A stretch of 64,000 bases of DNA. Origin: a virus. Under the pieces are notes generated by a model. That model saw nothing but the letters and a program-made list of their open reading frames with translations, was not told the origin of the DNA and made no database searches. Of the stretch, positions 55,522-63,694 are shown piece after piece; position 1 is the first letter of the stretch, and each line of letters begins with the position of its first letter. The position numbers and the translations under genes were made by a program. Location of the stretch: the IMG/VR virus record IMGVR_UViG_3300047378_000694, positions 106,116 to 170,115 of that record; one strand, 5' to 3'.

Positions 55522-58122
55522 GTGGCAGAAACAGAAATTTTAAATGTAGGCGGTCCTCAGGGCGTTGCTAGTGAAGCAACCCTACTAAAACTTATTGATT
55601 TAACACGCCAGCAACAGCGTGGCCAAGGATCGGCTGCCCAAGCTGAAGCAAAACTAAGGCAAACACACAATGCTGCAATCAAAAAAGGTTCAGATAATGT
55701 TGGTGTACTTGGCAAAGCAGCACAAGCCGGCGCAAAGGCATTTGATACATACACAAAGGTTTTAAAAGACGGTGTTGGCGGAGTAAGTGACTTCACTGAC
55801 TCAATGAAGTTTTTACCTAGCACAATGAAATCTCTAATACGTTTTGCAGATGCAAGCACACATCAGTTTAGAGAACTTAGTCAAGTTGGTGCAGGATTTG
55901 GTAATAGTATTTTTGAAATGAACAAAGTAGCTGCAACCAGCGGAATGGCAATGACAGATTTTTACGAAACTGTAAACGCAAATTCTACTACAATGCGTTT
56001 TTTAAGTGGCAGTGTACAAGAAGGTGCTAAACGTTTTGCAGAAGTGTCGCATGGATTGCGTTCAAGCGATTTAGGTGAAACACTTTTTAATATGGGTTTC
56101 TCAATTGGAGAAATAAACGAAGGGTTCCTAACCTATACAAATAATATGCAACGCCAGGGTATGCTGCAAGGCATGTCCAATCGAGAACTAATTGAAGGTA
56201 GTGCAGATTATCTAAAACAAATTGATTTGTTAGCAAAAGCAACCGGCGCAAGTAGAAAAGAATTTTTAAATCAAACTGAAGCACTACAAGAAAGTTCTCA
56301 GTTTCAGTCATTACTAGCAAGAGCCGGAGAAGGTGCTGACGATTTAACTAATAACCTTGCGTTTGCTGCACAAACTCTAGGCGGACAGTTTACAGACGAT
56401 TTAGTTCAAATTTCAAGTGGCACAGGCGGACTAACTGATCTAGGTATAGCACTACAACAAGTAAATGGCGGCAAGGCGTTTACAGATCTTATGAAAAATG
56501 CTGAGAACATGGATCCAAATGAGTTTATGAGACAATTTAGTGCTCTTGCTCCTGATATTAGAGACAGTATCAAAAGCCAGTTTAGCCCAGCCGAAATGAG
56601 ATTATTACAAGGTACACCTCTAGGTGCATTGTTTGATACACTCGGAGGGTTTTCAAGAGCCGCAGGAATTAATGTTGATAAAATAATCGAAGAACAAGAA
56701 CAACGAGATGCAGTTACCTCTGCGTTTGCAGGGTTCCAACAAGCTGTTGCTGATCTATCAAAGTTTATAACAGATAACTTTCTAAAAAGTGAAACATTTA
56801 AAAGTTTAAAAGAACTAGGTACTAGTTTGTCAGCTTCGTTTGCTACGTTGTTTGGTCCTGTTTCGCAAGACGGATCATTTAAAAATGCATCAGACGGCAT
56901 TTCAAAATTTGTAACAATGGTTGACACTTTTGTAAAAGAAAATTTAATCGATCCAATAACAGCAGAAGTTAACAAATTTACTACTCATATGAAAAACGAT
57001 GGCGATGCAGGAACATATTTTAAAGATAAATTAACAGCAGCTGGTAATAAGATTTTAGATTTTTTCTTAGGTGCAGTTGGTGAAAATGAATTTGGCGAAG
57101 CAGGTAGAGGACAACGCGAAGGCGGACTGTTTTCAAAAGTTGGAGATGCACTTTCAAGCGTATTTGAAAATGAAGGATTTAGAGCAAGAATAAAAGGAAT
57201 GTTTAGCGATGTTGCATTGTTAGCATCAGATTCAATTGCAGGTTGGTTTGACTCTGAAGCAGCAAAAGCCTCACTTGGAGAACTTAAAAACGGTATACTA
57301 AAAGCAATGGGCTTTAAAACCGAAGAAGGGTCAAAAACAGTTTTTGAACAATTAAAAGATAGAGTATTAGGCGAGGCAGCCTCGCCTAGTGATAGTTTAA
57401 TGAAACGAATAGAAACAAAAATATTTGGAGTAAGAGACGAATCGCAAGGAGAAATGTCAGTAATGGGTCGTGTAATTGATGAACTAATAACTGGTATTAC
57501 AAATGCGTTTGCTTCGGAATCGTTTAAAACTAAAATGGACGAAATTGTAGATACACTAAAACCTGTAATAGATTCTTCTATAAGAAAGTTACTAGAAGCA
57601 TTAAACAGCACATTTCTTGGATACTTTATTCCAAATTCATCATTTGCAGGTGCCGAAGAACAACAATCAGGACTAGCAGATCAACTAAGAGTATTGGCAG
57701 AAACACCCGGCTTGGGTTACTCTGCGCCACGCAATCAAGGCGAAACTGATCGTCAGTATATAGCACGAATAATAGAAAGTGGCGACTTAATGGGTGCATA
57801 TGCTGAGAGTGGTAGAAATATATTAGGACAACTTGGTAATCTTGAAGCTAATAATCCAAACTTAGTTCCTATAAGACATGTTGGTACATTGCGAGCTACT
57901 GGAAAAACTACAGAACCTGAAGGTGGTTTAATGAATATTAGTCAAGGTGAGCGTGTACTCAACCCATCAGAAGCAGCAGCATACAACAGTCAATCTGACC
58001 TTGGAGGTGCTATCAATAGACTAAATACTACTACCGCACAATTAGTAACACTAATGAAACAGAATAACAGAATCACCAGCGGTATCAGTAATGACTTCTT
58101 GAAAGGATCGTTAACAGTATGA
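55522..58122 (+). CDS. Tail tape measure protein
   Basis: The protein has 866 residues and starts at GTG 55522, eight bases after AGGAA. It is long, helical and Gly/Ala-rich with repeated amphipathic stretches (GKAAQAGAKAFDTYTKVLKD; ISKFVTMVDTFVKENLIDP), and has the loose low-complexity feel of tape measure proteins. Its place, next to gp26 and just before the portal gene, is that of the tape measure (gp29 equivalent) in cyanophages. It sets tail length and is injected with DNA. The C-terminus has NISQGERVLNPSEAAAYNSQ, a motif common at tape-measure ends. It overlaps the portal gene by four bases. Confidence 0.8.
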   Translation: MAETEILNVGGPQGVASEATLLKLIDLTRQQQRGQGSAAQAEAKLRQTHNAAIKKGSDNVGVLGKAAQAGAKAFDTYTKVLKDGVGGVSDFTDSMKFLPSTMKSLIRFADASTHQFRELSQVGAGFGNSIFEMNKVAATSGMAMTDFYETVNANSTTMRFLSGSVQEGAKRFAEVSHGLRSSDLGETLFNMGFSIGEINEGFLTYTNNMQRQGMLQGMSNRELIEGSADYLKQIDLLAKATGASRKEFLNQTEALQESSQFQSLLARAGEGADDLTNNLAFAAQTLGGQFTDDLVQISSGTGGLTDLGIALQQVNGGKAFTDLMKNAENMDPNEFMRQFSALAPDIRDSIKSQFSPAEMRLLQGTPLGALFDTLGGFSRAAGINVDKIIEEQEQRDAVTSAFAGFQQAVADLSKFITDNFLKSETFKSLKELGTSLSASFATLFGPVSQDGSFKNASDGISKFVTMVDTFVKENLIDPITAEVNKFTTHMKNDGDAGTYFKDKLTAAGNKILDFFLGAVGENEFGEAGRGQREGGLFSKVGDALSSVFENEGFRARIKGMFSDVALLASDSIAGWFDSEAAKASLGELKNGILKAMGFKTEEGSKTVFEQLKDRVLGEAASPSDSLMKRIETKIFGVRDESQGEMSVMGRVIDELITGITNAFASESFKTKMDEIVDTLKPVIDSSIRKLLEALNSTFLGYFIPNSSFAGAEEQQSGLADQLRVLAETPGLGYSAPRNQGETDRQYIARIIESGDLMGAYAESGRNILGQLGNLEANNPNLVPIRHVGTLRATGKTTEPEGGLMNISQGERVLNPSEAAAYNSQSDLGGAINRLNTTTAQLVTLMKQNNRITSGISNDFLKGSLTV

Positions 58123-59840
58123 GTTGGAAAAAGCACTTTACACCAGTTGCAACCAGTATGAATGTTTCGGGTAGTTATTCTCCTTTTAGTTTTTCAAAAG
58201 GAACTGGCGTTGGTCCTGCGGCAGCAAATTATAGTAGTCATCTTCCTGATGTATATGTAGGCTCACCAAATCGTATCGAACGCTATGGCCAATACAATAC
58301 TATGGATAATGACAGTGAAGTTAATGCTGCATTGGATATCCTTGCAGAATTTTGTAGTCAAAAAAACAAAGAGAACGAAACACCGTTCAAAATGAAATTT
58401 AACAAATCGCCAACCAATAGTGAAGTACAAATTATTGGACAGTACTTGAAGCAATGGTGTAAGATTCAAGAGTTTGAAAAGCGTATTTTTAAAATTATCA
58501 GAAATACTTTTAAATACGGTGACCAATTTTTTATTAGAGATCCGGAAACACAAAAATGGTTTCATGTTGATCCTGCTAACATTACAAAAATTATTGTTAA
58601 CGAAAGTGACGGCAAACGTCCAGAACAGTATATTGTAAAAGACCTTAATATTAGCTTTGAATCGCTAAGTGCAACTAAATTAAATACCAACCAGGCATAT
58701 GGTCCACAGGGCGGCGCTGGTTATCAAACACTTGACCAAAAATTTATGACAGGCAGAACACCCGACGGTAGTAGCAGCAGATGGAGTACTGAAAGTAACG
58801 AAACTGCTATTGATGCACAGCACGTAGTTCACCTGAGTATGAGCGAAGGATTAGATCAAAATTTTCCTTTTGGCAATAGTTTACTTGAAAGTATTTTTAA
58901 AGTATACAAACAAAAAGAATTACTCGAAGATGCTATTATTATCTATCGAGTACAACGTGCGCCAGAGCGCAGAGTATTCTACGTTGATGTGGGCAACATG
59001 CCGTCACACCTTGCTATGCAGTTTGTGGAGCGTGTAAAAACGGAAATCCATCAGAGACGAATCCCATCCAAGACCGGAGGCGGACAAACTGTCATAGACA
59101 GCAGCTACAACCCTCTGTCAATCAACGAAGACTACTTCTTTCCTCAAACTGCTGAAGGTAGAGGATCTAAAGTTGAAACACTACCAGGCGGTACTAATTT
59201 AGGTGAAATTGACGATTTAAAATATTTTACCAACAAACTACTTAGAGGTTTAAGAATTCCTTCAAGTTACTTGCCAACTGGCGCAGACGATAGTGCAAGC
59301 CAGTACAATGACGGCAGAGTTGGTACTGCATACATTCAAGAGCTACGCTTTAATAATTACTGTGAACGCTTGCAAAGTATGATTACACAGGTTTTTAACA
59401 ACGAATTTAAATTGTACCTAACCAACAAAGGTATCAATGTTGATGTTGCTATGTTTGACTTAACAATTCAACCTCCGCAAAACTTTGCAAGTTATAGACA
59501 AGCAGAACTTGATAGTAATAGAATTAGTACATTTACACAAATGCAGCAGGTTCCGTTTATTTCTAACCGTTTTGCACTACAACGTTTCCTAGGAATGAGC
59601 AAAGAAGAAGTTGCTGAGAACGAACGTATGTGGCGTGAAGAAAATGATGAATTTTTCTCAGCTGGCCCAACTGATGCCGCAGCACAGCTAAGAGACGCAG
59701 GCATTAGCGGAAGTGACATTTCAGACGATACAGAAGCAGCAATGGGCGATGAACTAGACGACAACGATCCAATTACAGGAGATGCTGGAGATGTAGGTGG
59801 CGCTGGCGGCGGCACTCCAGATACTACACCAGAGGCATAA
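58119..59840 (+). CDS. 20: Portal vertex protein gp20
   Basis: The protein has 573 residues (T4: 524). Hallmark gp20 sequences are present: GQYNTMDNDSEVNAALDILA, FEKRIFKIIRNTFKYGDQFF, RVQRAPERRVFYVDVGNMPS and GGTNLGEIDDLKYFTNKLL followed by IPSSYLPTG. The last 60 residues are acidic and Gly-rich (ISDDTEAAMGDELDDNDP). Twelve copies form the DNA gate at one capsid vertex and dock terminase. The ATG overlaps the tape measure stop. Confidence 0.97.
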   Translation: MSWKKHFTPVATSMNVSGSYSPFSFSKGTGVGPAAANYSSHLPDVYVGSPNRIERYGQYNTMDNDSEVNAALDILAEFCSQKNKENETPFKMKFNKSPTNSEVQIIGQYLKQWCKIQEFEKRIFKIIRNTFKYGDQFFIRDPETQKWFHVDPANITKIIVNESDGKRPEQYIVKDLNISFESLSATKLNTNQAYGPQGGAGYQTLDQKFMTGRTPDGSSSRWSTESNETAIDAQHVVHLSMSEGLDQNFPFGNSLLESIFKVYKQKELLEDAIIIYRVQRAPERRVFYVDVGNMPSHLAMQFVERVKTEIHQRRIPSKTGGGQTVIDSSYNPLSINEDYFFPQTAEGRGSKVETLPGGTNLGEIDDLKYFTNKLLRGLRIPSSYLPTGADDSASQYNDGRVGTAYIQELRFNNYCERLQSMITQVFNNEFKLYLTNKGINVDVAMFDLTIQPPQNFASYRQAELDSNRISTFTQMQQVPFISNRFALQRFLGMSKEEVAENERMWREENDEFFSAGPTDAAAQLRDAGISGSDISDDTEAAMGDELDDNDPITGDAGDVGGAGGGTPDTTPEA

Positions 59841-59843
59841 ATA
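59836..59843 (+). promoter_or_regulatory. Late promoter CATAAATA
   Basis: CATAAATA covers the portal stop codon and ends six bases ahead of the next ATG. Transcription would start at or just inside that gene, so it either gives a leaderless mRNA or serves the genes further on. Confidence 0.4.
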
Positions 59844-59848
59844 ATTAC

Positions 59849-60100
59849 ATGATACTAAGAGAGCTATATTATTTTGATAAACAAACAATGGAACCTCAAG
59901 AAGACCAGAGGTATGTTTCTGATGACGATGAAACACCAATTTCAATCGATGATACTCGAAAAACACGATTAACTCTTAAAGACATCAATCGAGCACGTAG
60001 GGCGGACGATGCTCATAGAAAAGAATCTGAAAATGATTTATTATACATTAGGGCAATGTATGGAATAGCTGCTCAAGGCGGTGAAGAAGCTATAGCATAG
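59849..60100 (+). CDS. Small prohead core-type protein (gp67 position)
   Basis: The protein has 83 residues. LRELYYFDKQTMEPQEDQRY followed by RKTRLTLKDINRARRADDAH resembles a small protein placed directly after gp20 in many marine T4-like phages, where T4 has core gene 67. ATG 59849 is kept because the ELYYFD block is part of the usual start, although no ribosome site is visible. Coupling to the portal stop eight bases away is likely. The core role is inferred from position. Confidence 0.65.
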   Translation: MILRELYYFDKQTMEPQEDQRYVSDDDETPISIDDTRKTRLTLKDINRARRADDAHRKESENDLLYIRAMYGIAAQGGEEAIA

Positions 60101-60109
60101 GAGTAAATT

Positions 60110-60871
60110 TTGCCCAAAATTTTTATTCCTGGTGAAACTAAAGCCCAACGGAAAGCTCGAAAGCGTGAAGAGAAAGCAGCTCACAATCAGCGACTTAAAG
60201 TTGCACAAAGAAGTGTACTTCCACCAAAACCAAAACCAGCTCCCGACAGCCCGGGCCCAAATGATCAAATCAAAAGAAGCGACATTGTTTTTGTTTTAGG
60301 CAATGGAACTAGCCGAAAACCAGTCAAATCAGAGGAATTGCGAGCGCACGGAACTATCTATGGCTGTAATGCATTATTTAGAGAGTTTATTCCTGATTAC
60401 TTGATAGCAGTTGATACTAAAATGATTAGAGAGATATCAACTGCTGGGTATCAGCACCATCATCCAGTTTGGACAAATCCTAACAAATACACTAGATCTG
60501 TTGAAAAATTAAACCTTTTTAATCCAAATTTAGGTTGGAGTAGTGGACCAACTGCACTTAACTTTGCAAGCAATCAGTTCCCTAAAGAGGTGTATATTTT
60601 AGGCTTTGATTATCAAGGAATTGGAAGAAAGAACGAATTAGTAAACAATGTGTATGCTGGTACCGAAAACTACAAAAAGCTACATGATAGAGCAACATAC
60701 TTTGGAAACTGGGAAAGACAAACATCTACAGTAATTCAAAAAAATCCTAGAATTAGATATATAAGAGTAGTTGAAGTTGAACCGTACTTTGTACCAAATT
60801 CATTAGAAGGACATGATAATCTTAGACATATTACTGTAGAAAAGTTTAAACAAAAGTTCAAATTATCATAA
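60110..60871 (+). CDS. Sialyltransferase/DUF115-like protein in the head gene cluster
   Basis: The protein has 253 residues and starts at TTG 60110, six bases after TAGGAG. A basic N-terminal arm of 45 residues (KAQRKARKREEKAAHNQRLK) leads to IVFVLGNGTSRKPV, then YGCNALFREFIPDYLIAVDT, SSGPTALNFASNQF and KEVYILGFDYQG. GNGxSR, a CN pair, a central SGxTAL and the GFDY strand are the landmarks of GT42 sialyltransferase and MptE/DUF115-like folds. It lies among head genes where T4 has only core genes. It may glycosylate a virion part. The enzyme class is inferred; the fold call is moderately firm. Confidence 0.6.
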   Translation: MPKIFIPGETKAQRKARKREEKAAHNQRLKVAQRSVLPPKPKPAPDSPGPNDQIKRSDIVFVLGNGTSRKPVKSEELRAHGTIYGCNALFREFIPDYLIAVDTKMIREISTAGYQHHHPVWTNPNKYTRSVEKLNLFNPNLGWSSGPTALNFASNQFPKEVYILGFDYQGIGRKNELVNNVYAGTENYKKLHDRATYFGNWERQTSTVIQKNPRIRYIRVVEVEPYFVPNSLEGHDNLRHITVEKFKQKFKLS

Positions 60872-60878
60872 AAATTAT

Positions 60879-60906
60879 AAAATGGGCCGTTTTGAGCCCA
60901 TTTTCA
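60879..60906 (+). terminator. Hairpin terminator
   Basis: AAAATGGGC (60879-60887) and GCCCATTTT (60896-60904) form a perfect nine-pair stem with an eight-base loop, ending in a short T run. It closes the tape measure-portal transcript before the core gene. The flanking A and T runs mean it could work in both directions. Confidence 0.7.
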
Positions 60907-60925
60907 GCGTATATTTTTCAAAAAG

Positions 60926-60937
60926 TGTAAATATAAT
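60926..60937 (+). promoter_or_regulatory. Possible promoter ahead of the core-gp21-gp22-gp23 genes
   Basis: TGTAAATA (a one-base variant of the late box) runs into TATAAT at 60932-60937. No -35 match is seen at the right distance. A start here would give a leader of about 25 bases before ATG 60967. Its place right after the terminator supports a promoter. Confidence 0.4.
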
Positions 60938-60966
60938 AGACAGCCTTGACAATGAAGGAGAACGAC

Positions 60967-61944
60967 ATGACTGATCAAACAAAATTCGAGGAAATGCTCG
61001 AAAAATTAGTAAACGAGGATCGTGAAGGTGCAGAAGCACTATTCCACGAAATCGTTGTAGAAAAATCAAGAGAGATTTATACAAACATTTTAGACGAAGC
61101 TGACGAGGAAGTTGAAGAAACAACTGACGAAGAAGTAGATGAGTCCGACGACGAAGATCTAGATGAAACAACTGATGAAGAAGTAGACGAAGCTGCTGAT
61201 GAAGAAGTTGAAGAATCAGACGACGAAGACCTAGACGAAATGTTTGGCCTTAACGAACCAGAAATGGAAGCAGAGCCAGATCCAGCAATGGACATGATGG
61301 GCGATATGGAACCAGAAATGGGCGGTGACGAAGAAGGCGACGACGAAGAAGGCGAAGCTGACGGACCAGAAGCTGCAATGGATAACCTAGAAGATGCACT
61401 TGAAGAGCTTAAAGCAGCATTTGCTGATATGATGGGCGACGAAGAGCCAGGTGACGAAGAGCCAGAAGAAGAAGCAATGGCATTCGAAGCTGACGAAGAA
61501 GTAGAAGAAGCTGCTGACGAAGAAGTAGAAGAAGCTGCTGACGAAGAAGTTGAAGAAACAACTGATGAAGAAGTTGAAGAAGCAAGAACAACTCCAAAAT
61601 CAGCATCAGAAACAATGCGTGAATACGTAGAAAAAATTGCAGATCCATCAAACCAAGAAGGCGCAGACAACAAAAAATCAACAGTTGCTGGCAAGAATGA
61701 CATGGGCGGAACAGCATCAAATATGAATCAAGGCCAAGATGGTAATCATCCAGAAGCCGGTGCAGGTTCAACTGTACAAGGTTCAGCACTAAGTGATACA
61801 AGTGCAAAAGAAGATAACGCAGGGAATGTAAACGTTCCAGGCGGTAAGGCTTCAAAATCAATGAAGTCGCAACCTGGCCACGGCGCTGAGAAAAAGGGCA
61901 AGCCAGAGAACGCTGCTAATAAAAAGTCAATGACTGGCAGCTAA
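60967..61944 (+). CDS. Acidic prohead core protein (gp68 position)
   Basis: The protein has 325 residues from ATG 60967, which follows AAGGAG; the longer frame from 60946 has no ribosome site. The N-terminal 45 residues (FEEMLEKLVNEDREGAEALF, then HEIVVEKSREIYTNIL) match the start of the core protein that precedes gp21 in cyanophages. After that come two blocks of acidic DEEVEE-type repeats and a middle rich in Met/Glu/Asp. The C-terminal 110 residues are Gly/Asn/Lys-rich and disordered. It is probably part of the scaffold cleaved and expelled by gp21. The acid repeats are unusually long. Confidence 0.7.
   Translation: MTDQTKFEEMLEKLVNEDREGAEALFHEIVVEKSREIYTNILDEADEEVEETTDEEVDESDDEDLDETTDEEVDEAADEEVEESDDEDLDEMFGLNEPEMEAEPDPAMDMMGDMEPEMGGDEEGDDEEGEADGPEAAMDNLEDALEELKAAFADMMGDEEPGDEEPEEEAMAFEADEEVEEAADEEVEEAADEEVEETTDEEVEEARTTPKSASETMREYVEKIADPSNQEGADNKKSTVAGKNDMGGTASNMNQGQDGNHPEAGAGSTVQGSALSDTSAKEDNAGNVNVPGGKASKSMKSQPGHGAEKKGKPENAANKKSMTGS
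61093..61239 (+). repeat. Acidic DEEVEE/DEDLDE repeat block 1
   Basis: Imperfect repeats of about 24 bases encode units such as TTDEEVDE, AADEEVEE and SDDEDLDE, six in a row. They lie inside the core protein gene and keep the frame. Confidence 0.8.
61488..61583 (+). repeat. Acidic DEEVEE repeat block 2
   Basis: Four near-identical 24-base units encode AADEEVEE or TTDEEVEE. Their DNA is more alike than in block 1, which suggests recent unequal exchange or slippage. Confidence 0.8.
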
Positions 61945-61957
61945 GATAGGACTGAAG

Positions 61958-62584
61958 ATGTTAAACTTAACTGAAACATTATCCTTCGACCAAGCTAGAA
62001 TGGTCGTTGAGTCTGCTGATAACGCTTCGGGTGGAAAGGACCTTCATATGAAGGGAATTTTCATTCAAGGTGGTGTTAAAAACGCTAACCAGCGTGTTTA
62101 TCCGGTAGAAGAAATTGGCAGGGCTGTCACCACGCTCAATGAGCAGATAGCTGAAGGATATTCGGTTTGTGGTGAAGTAGATCATCCAGAAGGACTTAAT
62201 ATTAACTTAGACCGAGTGAGTCATCTAATCACAGATATGTGGATGGACGGAGCAAACGGTTTTGGTAAATTAAAAATACTACCAACACCAATGGGAAACC
62301 TAGTTAAAACAATGCTTGAAAGCGGAGTTAAACTAGGAGTTTCATCTAGAGGTAGCGGAGAAGTTGACGGCTCAGGCAATGTCAATGGATTTGAAATAAT
62401 CACCGTGGACGTTGTGGCTCAGCCCAGCGCCCCCGGTGCATATCCTACACCAATTTACGAGCATTTAATGAACGAAAGAGGCGGGTATAAGGCATTTTTA
62501 ACTTCGAAAGAAGTAACAGGCGACCCAAAGGCACAAAAATATATTGCAGAGAGCTTATTAAACATAATAAGCAGGCTCCAATAA
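61958..62584 (+). CDS. 21: Prohead core scaffold and protease gp21
   Basis: The protein has 208 residues (T4: 212). GEVDHPEGLNINLDRVSH carries the catalytic His76, and LGVSSRGSGEV near 127-135 carries the catalytic Ser, as in gp21 and herpesvirus-type assemblin proteases. ILPTPMG and VDVVAQPSAPGAYPTPIYE are conserved landmarks. It matures the head by cutting the scaffold and gp23. AGGA precedes the ATG. Gene order core-21-22-23 follows T4. Confidence 0.95.
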   Translation: MLNLTETLSFDQARMVVESADNASGGKDLHMKGIFIQGGVKNANQRVYPVEEIGRAVTTLNEQIAEGYSVCGEVDHPEGLNINLDRVSHLITDMWMDGANGFGKLKILPTPMGNLVKTMLESGVKLGVSSRGSGEVDGSGNVNGFEIITVDVVAQPSAPGAYPTPIYEHLMNERGGYKAFLTSKEVTGDPKAQKYIAESLLNIISRLQ

Positions 62585-62595
62585 AGGAGAAATTA

Positions 62596-63684
62596 ATGGA
62601 AGCACTTAAATCCCTATTAGAGAGCGATGCAATTTCAGAAGCAATGAAAACAGAAATTGAAGAAGCATGGAACAAAAAGATCGATGAAAATCGTCTTTCC
62701 GTTACTTCTGAACTTCGTGAAGAGTTTGCAACAAAATATGAGCACGATAAAGGTGTTATGATTGAAGCAATCGATTCTTTGATGACTGAAAAGTTAGCAG
62801 AGGAAATGAAGGAGTTTGCCGAAGACCGTAAACAACTAGCTGAACAAAAAGCTAAGTATGCGGTAGCAATGAAAGAAAATGCAAATCTTATGAGTAGATT
62901 TGTATCGGAAACATTGGTAAAAGAAGTAAACGAATTACACGAAGACCAGAAAGCAATGGCTAATAAGTTCACTGTGCTTGAAGAATTTGTTGTCGAACAA
63001 CTAGCTAAAGAAATTGCAGAGTTTGATGAGGACAAAAAAGATCTTGCTGAAACAAAAGTACGTCTAGTACGTGAAGGCAAAGCTCACTTCGAAAAGGTCC
63101 GTAAAGACTTTATCGAAAGAAGTGCAAATGCAATATCTGAAACTGTTGACCGCGGCTTACGCAGCGAAATCAAACAGTTAAAAGAAGATATTGACTCAGC
63201 ACGTAAAAACGATTTTGGTCGTAAAATATTTGAAGCATTTGCTAACGAATATATGGGTTCACACCTAAATGAAAGATCAGAAACTAAAAAACTACTTAAA
63301 GTTGTAGACACTAAAAATCAACAAGTTGTAGAAGCAAAAGAACTAGCACTAAAAGCTAAAGCAATTGCAGAAGCAAAAGACGCACAAGTAAAGCGTTTAG
63401 TTGAGTCTAATCAGCGTAAAGAAGTATTAAACGAACTTACTGGACCACTTAACACGGCCCAGAAAGAAATCATGGCAGATTTACTGGAATCAGTTCAAAC
63501 AGCTAAACTACGTTCAGCGTTTAACAAGTATCTACCGTCAGTTATTGACAGTAAAGCTCCAGCGAAGCAGAAGGCAACACTTAAAGAAGGCAAAGAAATT
63601 ACAGGCAACAAAACAAACAGTTCTATCGAGTCAAGCGAATCAACACACAATGTAGTTGATATCAAACGCTTGGCCGGATTATAA
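62596..63684 (+). CDS. 22: Prohead core scaffold protein gp22
   Basis: The protein has 362 residues (T4: 269). It is almost all charged helix and coiled coil (SELREEFATKYEHDKGVMIE; FDEDKKDLAETKVRLVREG), as expected for the main scaffold. Conserved pieces include KIFEAFANEYMGSHLNE and a C-terminal LRSAFNKYLPSVID. It is cut to small peptides by gp21 during maturation. AAGGAG lies eight bases before the ATG. Confidence 0.93.
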   Translation: MEALKSLLESDAISEAMKTEIEEAWNKKIDENRLSVTSELREEFATKYEHDKGVMIEAIDSLMTEKLAEEMKEFAEDRKQLAEQKAKYAVAMKENANLMSRFVSETLVKEVNELHEDQKAMANKFTVLEEFVVEQLAKEIAEFDEDKKDLAETKVRLVREGKAHFEKVRKDFIERSANAISETVDRGLRSEIKQLKEDIDSARKNDFGRKIFEAFANEYMGSHLNERSETKKLLKVVDTKNQQVVEAKELALKAKAIAEAKDAQVKRLVESNQRKEVLNELTGPLNTAQKEIMADLLESVQTAKLRSAFNKYLPSVIDSKAPAKQKATLKEGKEITGNKTNSSIESSESTHNVVDIKRLAGL

Positions 63685-63694
63685 GGAGATAAAT

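Noticed and set aside
61093-61583. Repeats as a CRISPR array
   Set aside because: The repeats are in frame, coding and without unique spacers.
61077-61703. Minus-strand Ser-rich frame of 208 codons
   Set aside because: It is the mirror of the acidic repeats (GAAGAA read backwards gives TTCTTC, Ser codons) and has no ribosome site.
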